Positions 23,002 through 36,780 of a stretch of DNA of 64,000 nt are shown piece after piece. Source of the stretch: Arabidopsis thaliana. Taxonomy: Eukaryota; Streptophyta; Magnoliopsida; Brassicales; Brassicaceae. The DNA is taken from the NCBI RefSeq assembly GCF_000001735.4, contig NC_003070.9, forward strand, positions 248,001 through 312,000. Reading direction: 5' to 3'. Under the pieces are notes generated by a model. The model searched no databases. It saw nothing but the letters and a program-made list of their open reading frames with translations, and was not told the origin of the DNA. Made by a program: the position numbers and the translations under genes. Within the stretch, counting starts at the first letter, position 1. Each line of letters begins with the position of its first letter.

Positions 23002-23872
23002 ATGGAGAAATCGACCTCTCCGGCGACTCGAGTCACCGAACCTCCTCCTGCTGCTACTTCATCTCTTCCAGCACAAGCTCCTCCGCTTCCTACATCTGCA
23101 GATCAGAGATCAGCTGAGTTACCTTCGCCTGCTCAGCCAGCTCAGATGACTGCGCCTCCGTCGACAGTTACCACAGATCCGTCGTCCAGGGGAAGAAAGC
23201 GAGCGCTGGAAGCGAATCTTCAGATCGAGAGCTCCAACTACTACAAGATGCGTCTCCTTGTCAAAGATCTTCGCCCTCACGTTCTCGAGGTTGGACCATA
23301 ATTGTGATAAAAACATTCAAACTCTTTGTTTGGGAAAGGGTTTATACATAACAACTTGGATTTTGTGGTGTGCTACAGGTTTTACGAACTCCAGACTTGA
23401 GGAACTCTAAGGCAGTTATCGAGATTCAAGAGAGTGAGAAGCTCTTACACTCTCTTCTTTTGTTATCTCAATTTTCACTTAGCTCAACAAAAGGCCCAAC
23501 TTGTTTGATTCTGTGTCCCTTGAAATGATGATGTTTGCAGAGATGAAGCTTATGCTTCAACTGTACGAAGAGATGATTGGAGAGTCTCCCAAACGTGAGA
23601 AAACAGCTAAGAGCGACTCTTTATCCAACGGAAAGGCGACTACTACTACTACTACTACTACTAGTGTACTGAGATCATCTGAAACTGAGAAGCACAGCTC
23701 TGATGGAGATGGCGACAAGGTGGTTGGAGGGTCGGCATTTGGCTGGAACTTCATAACCTCTGGAGGGCCAGGCACTGAACCTGTTTATTCTGGAATGTCA
23801 AAGGAAGAATACAGAAGCTCTCACCCAATTATGCAAGTGGAGGCAGAGCTTGAGTTGCCCAACACATTCTAA
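23002..23872 (+). CDS. Uncharacterised Pro/Ser/Thr-rich protein with conserved helical core
   Basis: The start is ATG 23002 (MEKSTSPATRVTEPPPAATS). Three exons: 23002-23289, 23379 to about 23434, and about 23541-23872. The N-terminal 70 residues are Pro/Ala/Ser-rich and look disordered. The conserved-looking part follows: RALEANLQIESSNYYKMRLL, VKDLRPHVLEVLRTPDLRN, IQEKMKLMLQLYEEMIGES. A TTTTTTTT run (eight ACT codons) then leads to a C-terminal block FGWNFITSGGPGTEPVYSGM ending ELELPNTF. I do not recognise the family (probably At1g01730). The ACT run is a trinucleotide repeat at about 23638-23661. Confidence 0.8.
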
Positions 23873-24110
23873 GCTTTGTTAGTGGTGTTTGTATAATATT
23901 ATTCACTTTGGTATCCGTTCATCCCAATGTTTTATATGTATCAACTGAAACAATGGATTAGCTTCTACCCATGAAGCCTTAATTAGTACACAATATGCTT
24001 AACATCTAAACCTTTTTTTTTACACAATATGCTTAATGAGACAGCACATTACCTTTGGATTGTTAATCAAAGCTTCTTCATCTTCTACCAAAACCCAAAA
24101 TAATAAGTCT

Positions 24111-26239
<2,129 letters not shown>

Positions 26240-27527
26240 GGATGCGTTGCTTCAAATTTTCAATTATAAGGTAACTGGGGTAAATATGTCTGGAAACAAG
26301 GAGAAATTTCCCAATCTTACTACTTACAGAGAGATATCACGCAGAGATCAAAATTGAAAATGGGGTACAGAAATAGGTCGTACCTTGTCAAGTCGCTACC
26401 ATTCTAGTGAGCCAACTCGGCGGCTAGTGACAGCGAGACCAGTTACTAATTTGGACCAGATGAAAGAAAGAAGCAAAACACAGCTGAACTAGGAAGCCTT
26501 CTTATCTAGTCATCTAGATACACATTTGCCGCCGGTATTCGTATCGATGGGATTCTATTTCTCGCACTAGCTAGTAGCTAAATCCACGAAGTTTCCATAT
26601 ATAACTTTCTCGATATCAATAAGAGGCTTTAAAAAACACTCCAGAAGAAGAGAGACTGTATTCCGATGTTGAAGTAGCCAAAGCAGACCGGGAAGTGTCG
26701 CTAGACAAATAGTATACCGACAGAGTATAAATATTATGGTTGGACTTGGAGAAGGCAAACAAAGAATCTAAAGCCGCCACAAATTTTCTCAATTTAATTG
26801 ATCACGTACAAAAAATATTGGGGTTTTATGTAAGCGAGTGTGTCTGTCTTTCGGTGGGATAAGCCCATGGGCTTATGTTAGGCCCTCATTGACCAACAAT
26901 TTTTTTCTGTTTGGTCCTCAATTAACCAAAACAATAGAAAACGTTTTTGTGAGTCCAAAGGTTTTATTTTCTCGACATGACACTGATACAATTGGTTGCT
27001 TATTTTGTCCAAATCCATTCTTTGGATAATATGATGATCAATATCTGCAGTTTATCATAGCGCAAAACCCGTTTGAAGAGAAATGACGAAATCGAAGGCT
27101 AATTATTGTTTTTTTCGCTAAATTCTAATTAAATCCGCACCCAATAGATTAGCAAAGTCTACGACCAATTGTGAGGAAAGAAAAAGTCAAAAAAATTGAA
27201 ATAAAAAGAAAGAAAACATGTACATCATGAAACCTCAACTCCCCAATGATGTCCGGAACAAACTTCACCACATGTGCTTGCATATACACATAGATACATG
27301 TGTATTATGCGAATGCGTGAATAACTGAATATAATATAGACTCACTCTAATATATCTAATGAAGTAAATATGGCAACAACGTGACAGCATCTAAGTCTTC
27401 TTGGTTTTAAGACGTGACCAGCCTAACGACCCAACCAAACTACTTGTCTATTCTTCCTCCCACCCTCTAAAACCCCCCTACCTTCTCTACTTTCAGATCA
27501 TCAAGCCCCAATTTCAAGCAGAGAACA
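26240..27527. promoter_or_regulatory. Divergent intergenic region BSK4 / ADF11
   Basis: 1.29 kb between divergent starts; the left part includes the BSK4 leader. Closer to ADF11, AACGTGACAGCATCTAA (27378-27394) resembles, with one mismatch, the reverse form of the root-hair element as I recall it, and AAGACGTGACCA lies about 35 bp further on. No other gene is supported. Confidence 0.4.
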
Positions 27528-28126
27528 ATGGTCTCTTCCTACATTTCATTTTTATCAATCTGGTATTGCCATTCATGTAATGTATTGTGATCATATAAGT
27601 TAACTGACTATGCATGTGTTTGACTGTGCAGGCTAATTCAGCGTCTGGGATGCACGTTAGCGATGAGTGCAAGCTCAAGTTCTTGGAGTTAAAAGCAAAG
27701 AGGAACTATAGGTTCATTGTGTTCAAAATTGATGAGAAGGCTCAGCAAGTTATGATAGACAAGCTTGGGAATCCAGAAGAAACTTACGAAGATTTCACCA
27801 GATCTATTCCCGAGGATGAGTGCCGATATGCTGTCTATGACTATGATTTCACCACCCCTGAGAACTGCCAGAAGAGCAAAATCTTTTTCATCGCATGGTA
27901 CAACTCCCTGCCCTTGTATTTTTAATGATTTGAAAAATTAGATGTTATAATTGAGACATCAACTTGCTTCAGGTCACCTGATACATCAAGAGTGAGGAGT
28001 AAGATGTTGTATGCAAGCTCAAAGGACAGGTTCAAGAGGGAATTGGATGGGATTCAAGTTGAATTGCAAGCAACAGATCCTAGCGAGATGAGCCTCGACA
28101 TCATCAAGGGACGAGTCAATCTCTGA
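27528..28126 (+). CDS. ADF11: ADF11, actin-depolymerising factor
   Basis: Cofilin-type protein that binds and severs actin filaments. Exon 1 contributes only the ATG (27528-27530), followed directly by a GT donor; exon 2 is 27632-27897 and exon 3 is 27973-28126. This one-codon first exon is the family's usual structure and gives [20 protein letters not shown] rather than the longer ORF starting inside the intron. ADF landmarks: the N-terminal Ser after Met-Ala-Asn, [28 protein letters not shown], and the actin-binding helix [20 protein letters not shown]. It ends IIKGRVNL. Position fits At1g01750. Confidence 0.95.
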
Positions 28127-28411
28127 ATGGAACTTACCGCATCTTAATTCGTTTCAGTCAAAATTCATATTTTCTGCTTTCGTTTTCTTGGGTATTTTTC
28201 ATTTAACTTCTTTACTATTTGTATCTTCTGTGATTCAAGATCTCACCTCTTTCTTTTTTCCTTTTCGGTACGCAATAATCATCCCAATAGATAATTACTT
28301 TGCTTCCCTGAACAAAGCTGGCAATTTCAAGCAACTTGTTGATGCTAATGAACTAATGATGCAAAGAACATACGCTAAAAGAGAGAGTAAATAGGATGAC
28401 ATACCTCACGT
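28127..28411. other. Convergent 3' region ADF11 / TAD1
   Basis: 285 bp between stop codons on opposite strands; their 3' UTRs must abut or overlap. No separate feature is seen. Confidence 0.5.
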
Positions 28412-30448
28412 CTAATTTATCAGAAAATCCTCGCAATTCAAGGGTTTTCTTAGCCAATTGTTGAATGGATACTTTCCTTTAAAAATCTTTGACATCAAAT
28501 AATATTCCGTAGCTTTGTTCTGCATACAATTAAAACAAAAAAGAAACGTAAATCATCTCAGAATTAACCAGAGAACAATATCACAAAATCACAATCTTGC
28601 AGCATACATGTCAAAAACTCACTATGAGATTTATACACTTTAGCATGTTAGTTGTTCCAGTGGAAGCATGTTAAAGCTGCAGAAAAGAATCAGCATCGCA
28701 CACACCTTCAGTTCTCGGTACGATTTTTTTGACTTGGAAGATTCCCTTTTGTGTCCATGAGTTTCTTTCAAGAATAGCTCCAGTAACCGCTGTCTAGAAA
28801 AATATATGAATATGATATCAACTACAAATAATGAAGGTCATGCTTGGATAACAAGGCTCATCCCCTTACTTGCATATAGATGATTGAGTAGACGGATACA
28901 GAGCTCCTTTAGCTGATGTGCCTTGCTTTCTACCGGTTGTTCCAAGAATAACTTCGTGTAAGCCAGAATAGTTCCAACACAAGGAATATCTAAGAGCCAA
29001 CAAATAGATCACACCACCTTTTAAGAAACAAAGAAAGGACACACATGTCATGTGAGGAAGAGTATTGAAAACTAACCCGCATGTTAAAGTAGCTTGCGCA
29101 GTTTCTGAATGCTGAAACTCTGATGGTGGTACTGGAGCTACAAAAAACAGTGGCTGGAAAGGAATTAGCACGATATATGCTAGTAACTACTGCAATTTCC
29201 ATGATACATTGGTATAAAGCAGCTAGTGAACCTTGTTCAAACGGAAGGAAGTCAGAAGTTCATCCGATAATGGGAGGATCCTCTCATACAAAGATCTTCG
29301 CAAGTGATCAGCTAAAGAAAAATTGTCAGGACTGTGCAGAGATTGTCCAACGGTGATGGTAGAAATATACACAGGCTGGAGGACTTGGTAAAGCAATGCC
29401 CCTGAAGTAAGAACACACAAAGAGAGAAAATCCCAATAAGCAAATCTTAAATTACACAACAAATTATCTGTCAAAATTCAGGGTACAGAAACCTTGAACT
29501 CCAAGAACATTCCATCGAGCTATCTTATCCGAACAGCTAACAGAGAGTGTTGTTTCACCGCGACCAGGCTTTCTTTGCACCATATCTGCTACTTGTGAGC
29601 CATTACCTGAAATAGAGACATCCAAAGTAAATTGATACCAACATGAGCCTAATCCGCTTTCTCCCAGCTTCTAAATAAGAGGAAGGCAAGCTGAGAGAAA
29701 ACTCTTGCAGCATTACCTTTGTTGCTATTACTACCTATCTCTGGAACATCAGAATGCCGAGACGAGCAAATATCAGAAGCTTGAACTAACAATGAGTCAT
29801 CTACTTGTGTTGATGGAATCTTTTTCAGGGCATACAAGGGTGAACTAGTAGAAGCATAACCACCTACATATGACAAACACGTCAATGCCAAGTATATTCT
29901 TGAAACAGATAAAGAAACGTAATGAGGCAAATTGAAGGTAAATTACATGGCAATTGAGAAATGTACAAATGCAAGAGGCACCCAGATTTGAGCTTATATT
30001 TGACTTCTCCAGGACAGCTTGAATCTGCTGACTCTAGTATTGAGCTTGTTTCGCTATCAATTCTCTGACGCTTGGCTTCATTACTCTTACCTGAAGTCAA
30101 TTGCATCCGCTGAATCTCGGAATAGAAGAACCTGATGAGAGCTCTTCTGGCGACAACTTCGGCATGAGAATCGTTCACAATGTCCCCACGGGGACTCAGC
30201 AGCGACCCACTAACGCACTTGGTCCCCGTCCCTAACGCTATCACTTTCGGGTCTGCACAAAATCCTAATTAGCTCTAAATCGAAAACCAAAAATAAAGCA
30301 AAGAGTGACAGAGACCTTGGGAAGGAGAAGAGACGAGGAAAGCGGAGAGGACGGTGACTTCACGTCCCTGAGGTTTTCCCTTCTTCGGGAGAGACATGTA
30401 AGCCGAAATAACCTTCTCTGATACTGTCTTTCCCCAATCCTCCTCCAT
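28412..30448 (-). CDS. TAD1: TAD1, tRNA-specific adenosine-37 deaminase
   Basis: Converts A37 to inosine next to the anticodon of cytosolic tRNA-Ala. The start ATG is at 30448 ([20 protein letters not shown]) and the stop TAG at 28412-28414 after [20 protein letters not shown]/Tad1-type zinc deaminase signatures: HAE ([17 protein letters not shown]; His ligand and catalytic Glu), PCGYAS (first Cys, assembled across a splice junction as T|GT) and the third ligand in [20 protein letters not shown]. The usual residue after PCG in this family is Asp, here Tyr. There are no double-stranded-RNA-binding domains, as expected for Tad1 rather than ADAR. Its start lies 310 bp from the divergent AtuA-family gene. 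Fits At1g01760. Confidence 0.92.
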
Positions 30449-30758
30449 TGCTACGATTCCCACAAACAAGTCCGTTGATTCATTCATGCTACTCAAAAAA
30501 AGCAGATTCAAGGACCCGCATGAAAATAGTTATAAGTTTAGGGATCGTTTTAGTATATATACTACAAAATTATTAAAGTAATCAAAATCCCAATGGGATA
30601 AGCATCTTTAACTCACTTCCGTCACTCGCTTCCTTCACGTCTCTCTCCCAAAATTCAAATTCCTCAGGCCTAACCAATCCTGTGATCGACGTCGTCAAAT
30701 ATTCAAAAGCAGTCCGTGATCCATTGCATGATCCTCTTCCTGTGGGATTCTTACTCTC
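30449..30758. promoter_or_regulatory. Bidirectional promoter TAD1 / AtuA-family gene
   Basis: 310 bp between divergent start codons, so both genes share a compact promoter. A TATA-like TATATATAC occurs near 30554. No site II motif was noticed. Confidence 0.45.
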
Positions 30759-33700
30759 ATGGCTAACCCAGACGTTAAAGAGATTCTCTGCGATTGTGTG
30801 ATAAACTTGGTAAGAATTTTTCATTTTGTTTTTTCTTTTCCGTTAAAATTCAATCCATTGCTGGAGATGATTTGATTGAATTTCAGAGAGAGAATCCGAA
30901 GAGGCGAAGGGAGACGGTTTACGTCGGATGTGGTGCTGGATTCGGCGGCGATAGGCCACTGGCGGCTCTCAAACTGCTTCAGAGAGTTGAAGAGCTTAAC
31001 TATCTTGTCCTTGAGTGCTTAGCCGAACGAACTTTGGCTGATCGATGGCTTTCTATGGCATCTGGCGGTCTCGGCTACGACCCTCGTGGTATGTTTTTGG
31101 ACTTTGGAGGTTGCTAAAATTACTTTTAGGGATGCTTTGTAACTTCAAAATCTGTTTTTCTTCAGTTTCAGAGTGGATGCAGTTGTTGCTACCTTTGGCT
31201 GTGGAGAGAGGCACTTGTATAATCACTAACATGGGTGCAAGTAAGTGCTTACAATATATAATGGAGGAGGCCTTTTTTCTCTCTGTTTTTCTTTTCATCT
31301 GAATTATCGTGTTTTTTTCCTTGTAGTTGATCCCTCTGGGGCTCAGAAGAAAGTTCTCGAGGTAGCCGGTGAATTAGGTCTCACCATTTCCGTGGCTGTG
31401 GCTCATGAGGTGCATTTTGAAACAGGTAATGGAACCTACTTTCATCCCTGGGAGATATTGTCAGTGTTATGGGTATTTAACACTGTCTGAAGCCATAATA
31501 AGTGTGATTAACCCTTGTCTTTCAATCTTTTTAAGGCTCGGGATCATCTTTTGGCGGTCAATATTGCTCTGCAGGGGTATGATTCTGGTTTTCTAACTCC
31601 TGATCATATGTGTCAAATGTGATATTATCAGCTAGTGACAATTATTTTGATAGAGTAGAAGATATGTAGAACATAGTTATGTGTACTGTGAAGGACTCTG
31701 GGTTATATGTTATATATAAAGAGTTTTCCATGGATTATTTAGCTCCTCCATGTGATTTGTGTGGTTTCCCTGAACTTTTATCCTCCTTTGTTGAAGGGTA
31801 CTAGCACTTATCTTGGAGCAGCTCCTATTGTTGAATGCCTGGAGAAGTACCAACCAAACGTGATAATTACTTCAAGAGTGGCTGATGCCGCCTTATTTTT
31901 AGCACCAATGGTGAGGCGTTCTTGTCGTTTCCTGTTTCGTGATTAAATCTGATCATTCTTGTTGTGTCATCAGGTCTATGAACTAGGTTGGAATTGGAAT
32001 GACTTGGAGCTGCTAGCTCAGGGAACTCTCGCTGGCCACCTTCTGGAGTGCGGTTGCCAGCTCACTGGTGGATACTTCATGCATCCAGGTGCGTTTTACG
32101 CTTATTGGCTCAGGGAAGATATGATGAACTACTGTTTTCCATTATCAGTATGGTCATTTCGTTCCTCAATGTTCTTTAGGTGATCAGTATAGAGACATGG
32201 CTTTCCCTCTTCTCCAGGATTTGTCACTTCCTTATGCAGAGATTGGCTATGATGGTAAAGTATGTGTATCAAAGGTTGAAGGTAGTGGTGGAATTTTAAA
32301 TACCAGTACTTGCGCCGAGCAACTTCTGTATGAAATTGCTGACCCTAGTGCCTACATTACACCTGATGTGGTAAGTTAGCTGTACAAAATCTAGAAGAAA
32401 TAACTGTAAAAACGGCGGAAATATTTGATTTGAAAACCTTCTTTGCAGGTAATCGATATTCGAGGTGTTTCTTTCCTTCCCCTGTCAGACTGCAAAGTAC
32501 AATGCAGTGGAGCAAAACCATCTTCTAACACTTCTGTGCCTGAGAAACTCTTGCGGTTAATTCCAAAGGTTGTTATCCATAGAAAATGCTGGTGGTATTT
32601 GATTGATGCTAAAGAGCAACCTATGTTTGGTTCTATAATTCGTATTTTCTTTGCAGGAGTGTGGTTGGAAAGGGTGGGGAGAGATATCTTATGGAGGAAA
32701 TGGTTCTATACAACGTGCTAAAGCTTCAGAGTTTCTGGTGCGCCTATGATTAATATGTCTATGATGTAGTAGCATTTTTTGGCCCCATCGTCGCTTGAAA
32801 TGACTCCTTATGGTGCCTTAAATTGGAGTTCATTTCTTATCAAGTGTATGTACGTATTTTACTTGTGTTTTTTCCTTCTTTCTTTCAGGTTCGATCTTGG
32901 ATGGAAGAAACCATTCCTGGTGTTAACCATTGTATTCTTTCTTATGTGATTGGGGTTGATAGCTTGAAGGCGACAAGCAACGGCACTGAATCTTGGCAGT
33001 CATGTGGAGATATTAGATTACGTATGGATGGTCTTTTTAAACTGAAGGAACATGCGGTCCAGTTAACAAAAGAGTTTACTGCTCTATATACAAACGGACC
33101 AGCTGGTGGTGGTGGAATTAGGTAATTTCTTCACGTTGATGTTCGCTCCATATATCAATCCAATGCTAATTGTAGCTTTACAGTAGTACCAAATCCTGTT
33201 GAGTTGAGACATCTTATGACTAGGGACAATGTATTGAAACTAGTTATTTGTTATGAGATTCGGGGTGGTCTTTTTGGTTTGACAAAACTGCTTGTAAATT
33301 ATATGCAGTACCGGACACAAGATGGAAATTGTTCTTGAAAAGCGTTTGGTAGGTCGTCTCCATCAAAAAATTTAAACTAATATAGCCTTGCATCAATCAA
33401 TTTTACGGATTCTGATGTTATATGTTTGGTTATCCAGGTCAGCCGTGAATCTGTAATGTGGAAAACTGGACTTCAGCACACCAACACTTCAGAGCCAGAG
33501 ACCTCTGAACATCATTCTCCAGAGAAAATGCCAAAGGTTAGCTCGAGAGTTCTTACTAAACTAATTGTGATGACTGATAGATAATGGAAATAAACATGAC
33601 CTGAATTCAAATTCCTTGGTGAATCAATCCTAGTGTGTTCGAACATCAAACTAACTCTGATGACTGATAGATATGTTTTACTATTTGAAAGCTGAAAATG

Positions 33701-34193
33701 TGAAAGAACTCTAACATGTGCATTTGTATTAACACCTTGTTATTACTTCCATTTGTAGTTACCTAAGGAAAATCCAAAGAACCTTACAATGAGAGGCTAT
33801 CAATCTGGATTTCATCACTCTCCTGCTCCATCTGGCCAAAAGATCCCACTCTACTCTGTTGCACATAGCCGGGCTGGCGATAAAGGAAACGACATAAACT
33901 TCTCAATAATCCCGCATTATTCCCCAGATGTCGAGCGTCTGAAACTCATAATTACTCCTCAATGGGTAAAGCATGTGATGTCAGTTCTGTTATCAACCTC
34001 TTCGTTTCTGGAATTGGATGCAAAACCAATGGATGAAAATGTGTCAGTAGAGATATATGACGTTGAAGGCATTCATGCTATGAATGTTGTCGTACGGAAC
34101 ATATTAGATGGTGGAGTCAACTGTTCCAGGAGGATCGACCGACACGGAAAGACAATCTCAGATCTCATCTTGTGTCAACAAGTTGTGTTGTAA
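30759..34193 (+). CDS. AtuA-like (DUF1446) protein, eukaryotic form
   Basis: The start is ATG 30759 (MANPDVKEILCDCVINL, then RENPKRRRETVYVGCGAGFG) and the stop is at 34191-34193; about ten exons. The N-terminal two thirds match the DUF1446/AtuA family: VYVGCGAGFGGDRPLAALKL, LNYLVLECLAERTLA, AVAHEVHFETGSGSSFGGQ, NVIITSRVADAALFLAPMV, ECGCQLTGGYFMHPG and NGPAGGGGI. The last roughly 120 residues form the second AtuA-like domain (PLYSVAHSRAGDKGNDINFS). In bacteria AtuA belongs to the acyclic-terpene/leucine degradation gene cluster. No plant function is known to me and no targeting signal is obvious. Position fits At1g01770. Confidence 0.85.
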
Positions 34194-34918
34194 GACTACT
34201 TTAACTTTGCATATCAGATTTTTCTATTCAAATTCTGTGGTAATATGTTAATAAAAAGGGAGACTTGAACTACACTATAGTTCTAAAAGATAATAGAAAA
34301 AGAAGGAATCGACTTAGTGGTGCTTCACTTTCTTTTACTTCTATACATTAAAATTACTTTAATTTACAACTGGATATCTTGATAGATACGCATACAGATA
34401 AGTATTAAAAGCATTGTTTTGATTGAGAGAGAATGATATTATATATTTGTGTAATGTTAGGTTGTTGTTATATTCTTTTGCAGGATCTGACTGACATGGG
34501 TTGCACCACCTCAGAGACAGTTGGCTTAAAGTAACAATCCCTTATTGGATTGAAATTGTCAGAAACCACAACCCTTCTTTTGCTCAACTCCAATCACTTT
34601 GCCACCCAATTTTATCTCATTCATTTTGCAAAAAAGATCAAAGAGAGAGAGAGAGAGAGAGAGAAAGAAAAAAAGGAAAAAACCTTCCTCCGTTACAACC
34701 TCACAATTGCAACAAAGTTTCATATAAAAGAGGACAGAAATTTCGCAGGTTCCTCCGTTGTCTGAGGTAAAGGTTTCCTTCTTTAACTAATTCCTCAGAT
34801 GACCTCTTGATTTGTTGGAAAAAAAATTAAAAAATCTGTTTCATACAGGATCTTGGAGAAGGAAGGAAACAACAACAACCAAAAAAAAACCAAAAAAAAA
34901 AAAGATAAAACAAAAAAA
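34194..34918 (+). promoter_or_regulatory. Promoter and leader of PLIM2b
   Basis: About 0.7 kb. An AAAGAGAGAGAGAGAGAGAG tract lies at about 34638-34662. A probable 5'-UTR intron runs from CTGAG|GTAAAG (about 34765) to CATACAG|GATCTT (about 34850). The leader just before the ATG is A-rich. No other gene is supported. Confidence 0.5.
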
Positions 34919-36082
34919 ATGTCTTTCACAGGAACTCTCGACAAATGCAATGTTTGTGATAAGACAGTCTATGTGGTGGACATGTTGTCCATTGAAGGAA
35001 TGCCTTACCACAAGTCTTGCTTCAGGTGTACCCATTGCAAAGGAACCCTTCAGGTGCACTCATTACTCATTTTCTTGTTAGATCTTCTATGATCATATTA
35101 TATCAACAATTTATCTATGTGTTGATGGCAGATGAGCAACTATTCCTCCATGGACGGAGTTTTGTACTGCAAGACTCATTTTGAGCAACTCTTCAAGGAA
35201 TCTGGCAATTTCAGCAAAAACTTTCAACCAGGTTCGTATTATAAAATCTCTGACATCGAATCTCTCTATCTTTCAAATCATCATGATCATAACAAGTCTC
35301 TTTCTTTTCTCAGGAAAAACTGAGAAGCCAGAGCTGGTAGGTTCATCATTACATGTCCTTGTATATGATTAGCGTGTCAATATTTCATTTTCTTTCTTTT
35401 ATGATCGACTAATAGGATCTGTGTACTGATTTAAACATTACAGACTAGGACTCCCAGCAAGATATCTTCCATCTTCTGTGGAACACAAGACAAGTGTGCC
35501 GCTTGCGAAAAAACTGTTTACCCTCTTGAAAAGGTTAGTGGTATACGCATCTGCAAATGTTCTCATGGCCTAAAATACCAACGAACTAGTCTCGTAGAGA
35601 AATTTATTTGCTCTAGAATTTGTTTTTTGTTTTTTCATTTCCGTAGAATTTTTCTGTTCGGATAAAATCATTACTAGATCAAATGGAAATAAAATTTTGA
35701 TTTTGGTTTGGTTTAGTATACTTTTGGTTCGATTTGAGAACGTGATGTTGGTTGGTCCAAGCAAATGTGGAATCAATTTTGGCTTGGTTCTAATCGGGTT
35801 ATTTGGTAACAGATACAAATGGAAGGAGAATGCTTCCACAAGACATGTTTCCGGTGCGCTCACGGTGGGTGTACGCTGACTCACTCCTCCTACGCCTCCT
35901 TAGATAGCGTTCTCTATTGCCGACATCACTTTAACCAACTCTTCATGGAGAAAGGAAACTACGCTCACGTCCTCCAAGCCGCCAATCACCGTCGCACAGC
36001 CTCAGGCAACACTCTTCCACCGGAACCTACCGAAGACGTCGCCGTGGAGGCCAAGGAAGAGAATGGCGTTTCAGAGTCTTGA
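34919..36082 (+). CDS. PLIM2B: PLIM2b, two-LIM-domain actin-bundling protein
   Basis: Plant CRP-like LIM protein that binds and bundles actin filaments; PLIM forms are pollen-enriched. The ATG at 34919 starts MSFTGTLDKCNVCDKTVYVV. LIM1: CNVC...HKSCFRCTHC, then a CKTHFEQL zinc cluster. A linker follows (FQPGKTEKPELTRTPSKISS). LIM2: CAACEKTVYPLEKIQMEGEC, HKTCFRCAHGGC, then CRHHFNQLFMEKGNY. The tail is acidic (EPTEDVAVEAKEENGVSES). Exon 1 is 34919-35053 and exon 2 is 35132-35231; the last exon ends at 36082. Total about 205 residues, normal for the family. Position fits At1g01780. Confidence 0.95.
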
Positions 36083-36780
36083 ATATCTCTTACATGAGTG
36101 TTTTTGAGTGAATGATTGAATGAATGTTGTTGCGGGGGAAAGATTTGATTTCATTTGTAATGAGTTGTTTCCATATGAAGACATGATTTTTTTTGTTATT
36201 TTTTTAATTCATTCGTTATACATTTATTATTACACACGAAAAAAAGGCAAGAATTGATGTTTTTTCACTCTATGTGTGCTGCTTATGATATGCTTTCCGA
36301 TGGTGATGATGATATTCGATGTAATATCTGTTCGGTTCAAAGATACCAAACTACTTATATACCGGATCAAACCAAGTGGTTATCGGGTGATGTGAATCAT
36401 TCATTATTTCGTTAGGTGAGAGAGGGTGTTTTCGTAAAAGTATCTAAAAACGGCCTTAGCAATGATGTCTGGTTGGCGAGAAACTCAAAAAGGAGGAGAC
36501 AGAGAAAGTTGTTTGACTGGGAAAATTTGAAGAGACGAGCCAAAATTATCTGTTTGAAACGAACGGAATTGAAGACGAGAGCCACTCCTTTCCGTTTCCA
36601 CCTTTCTTCCATTCTTACTCAACTTTCCATGATTGGTTAGCCTCTCTATCTGTCCGTGGCTTGTCGTTGATTTTTTTTATCTTGGTCGTCTGAATGTGTG
36701 GAATTTCGTTTTGCTTCACAGGAGTTGTATATAAGGTTCGAGGAATAAAGTAAGGCTACTTTTTTTATTTGATTTCCGAT
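36083..36780 (+). promoter_or_regulatory. KEA1 promoter and 5' leader
   Basis: About 0.7 kb containing the PLIM2b 3' UTR and the KEA1 leader. A leader intron is likely (GATTG|GTTAGC at about 36634 to CACAG|GAGTTG at about 36721). ORFs of about 70 codons here lack coding character. Confidence 0.45.

Noticed and set aside
27614-27631. In-frame start MCLTVQ upstream of ADF11 exon 2
   Set aside because: It lies inside intron 1; the one-codon first exon (27528-27530) is the family rule and gives the expected MAN start.
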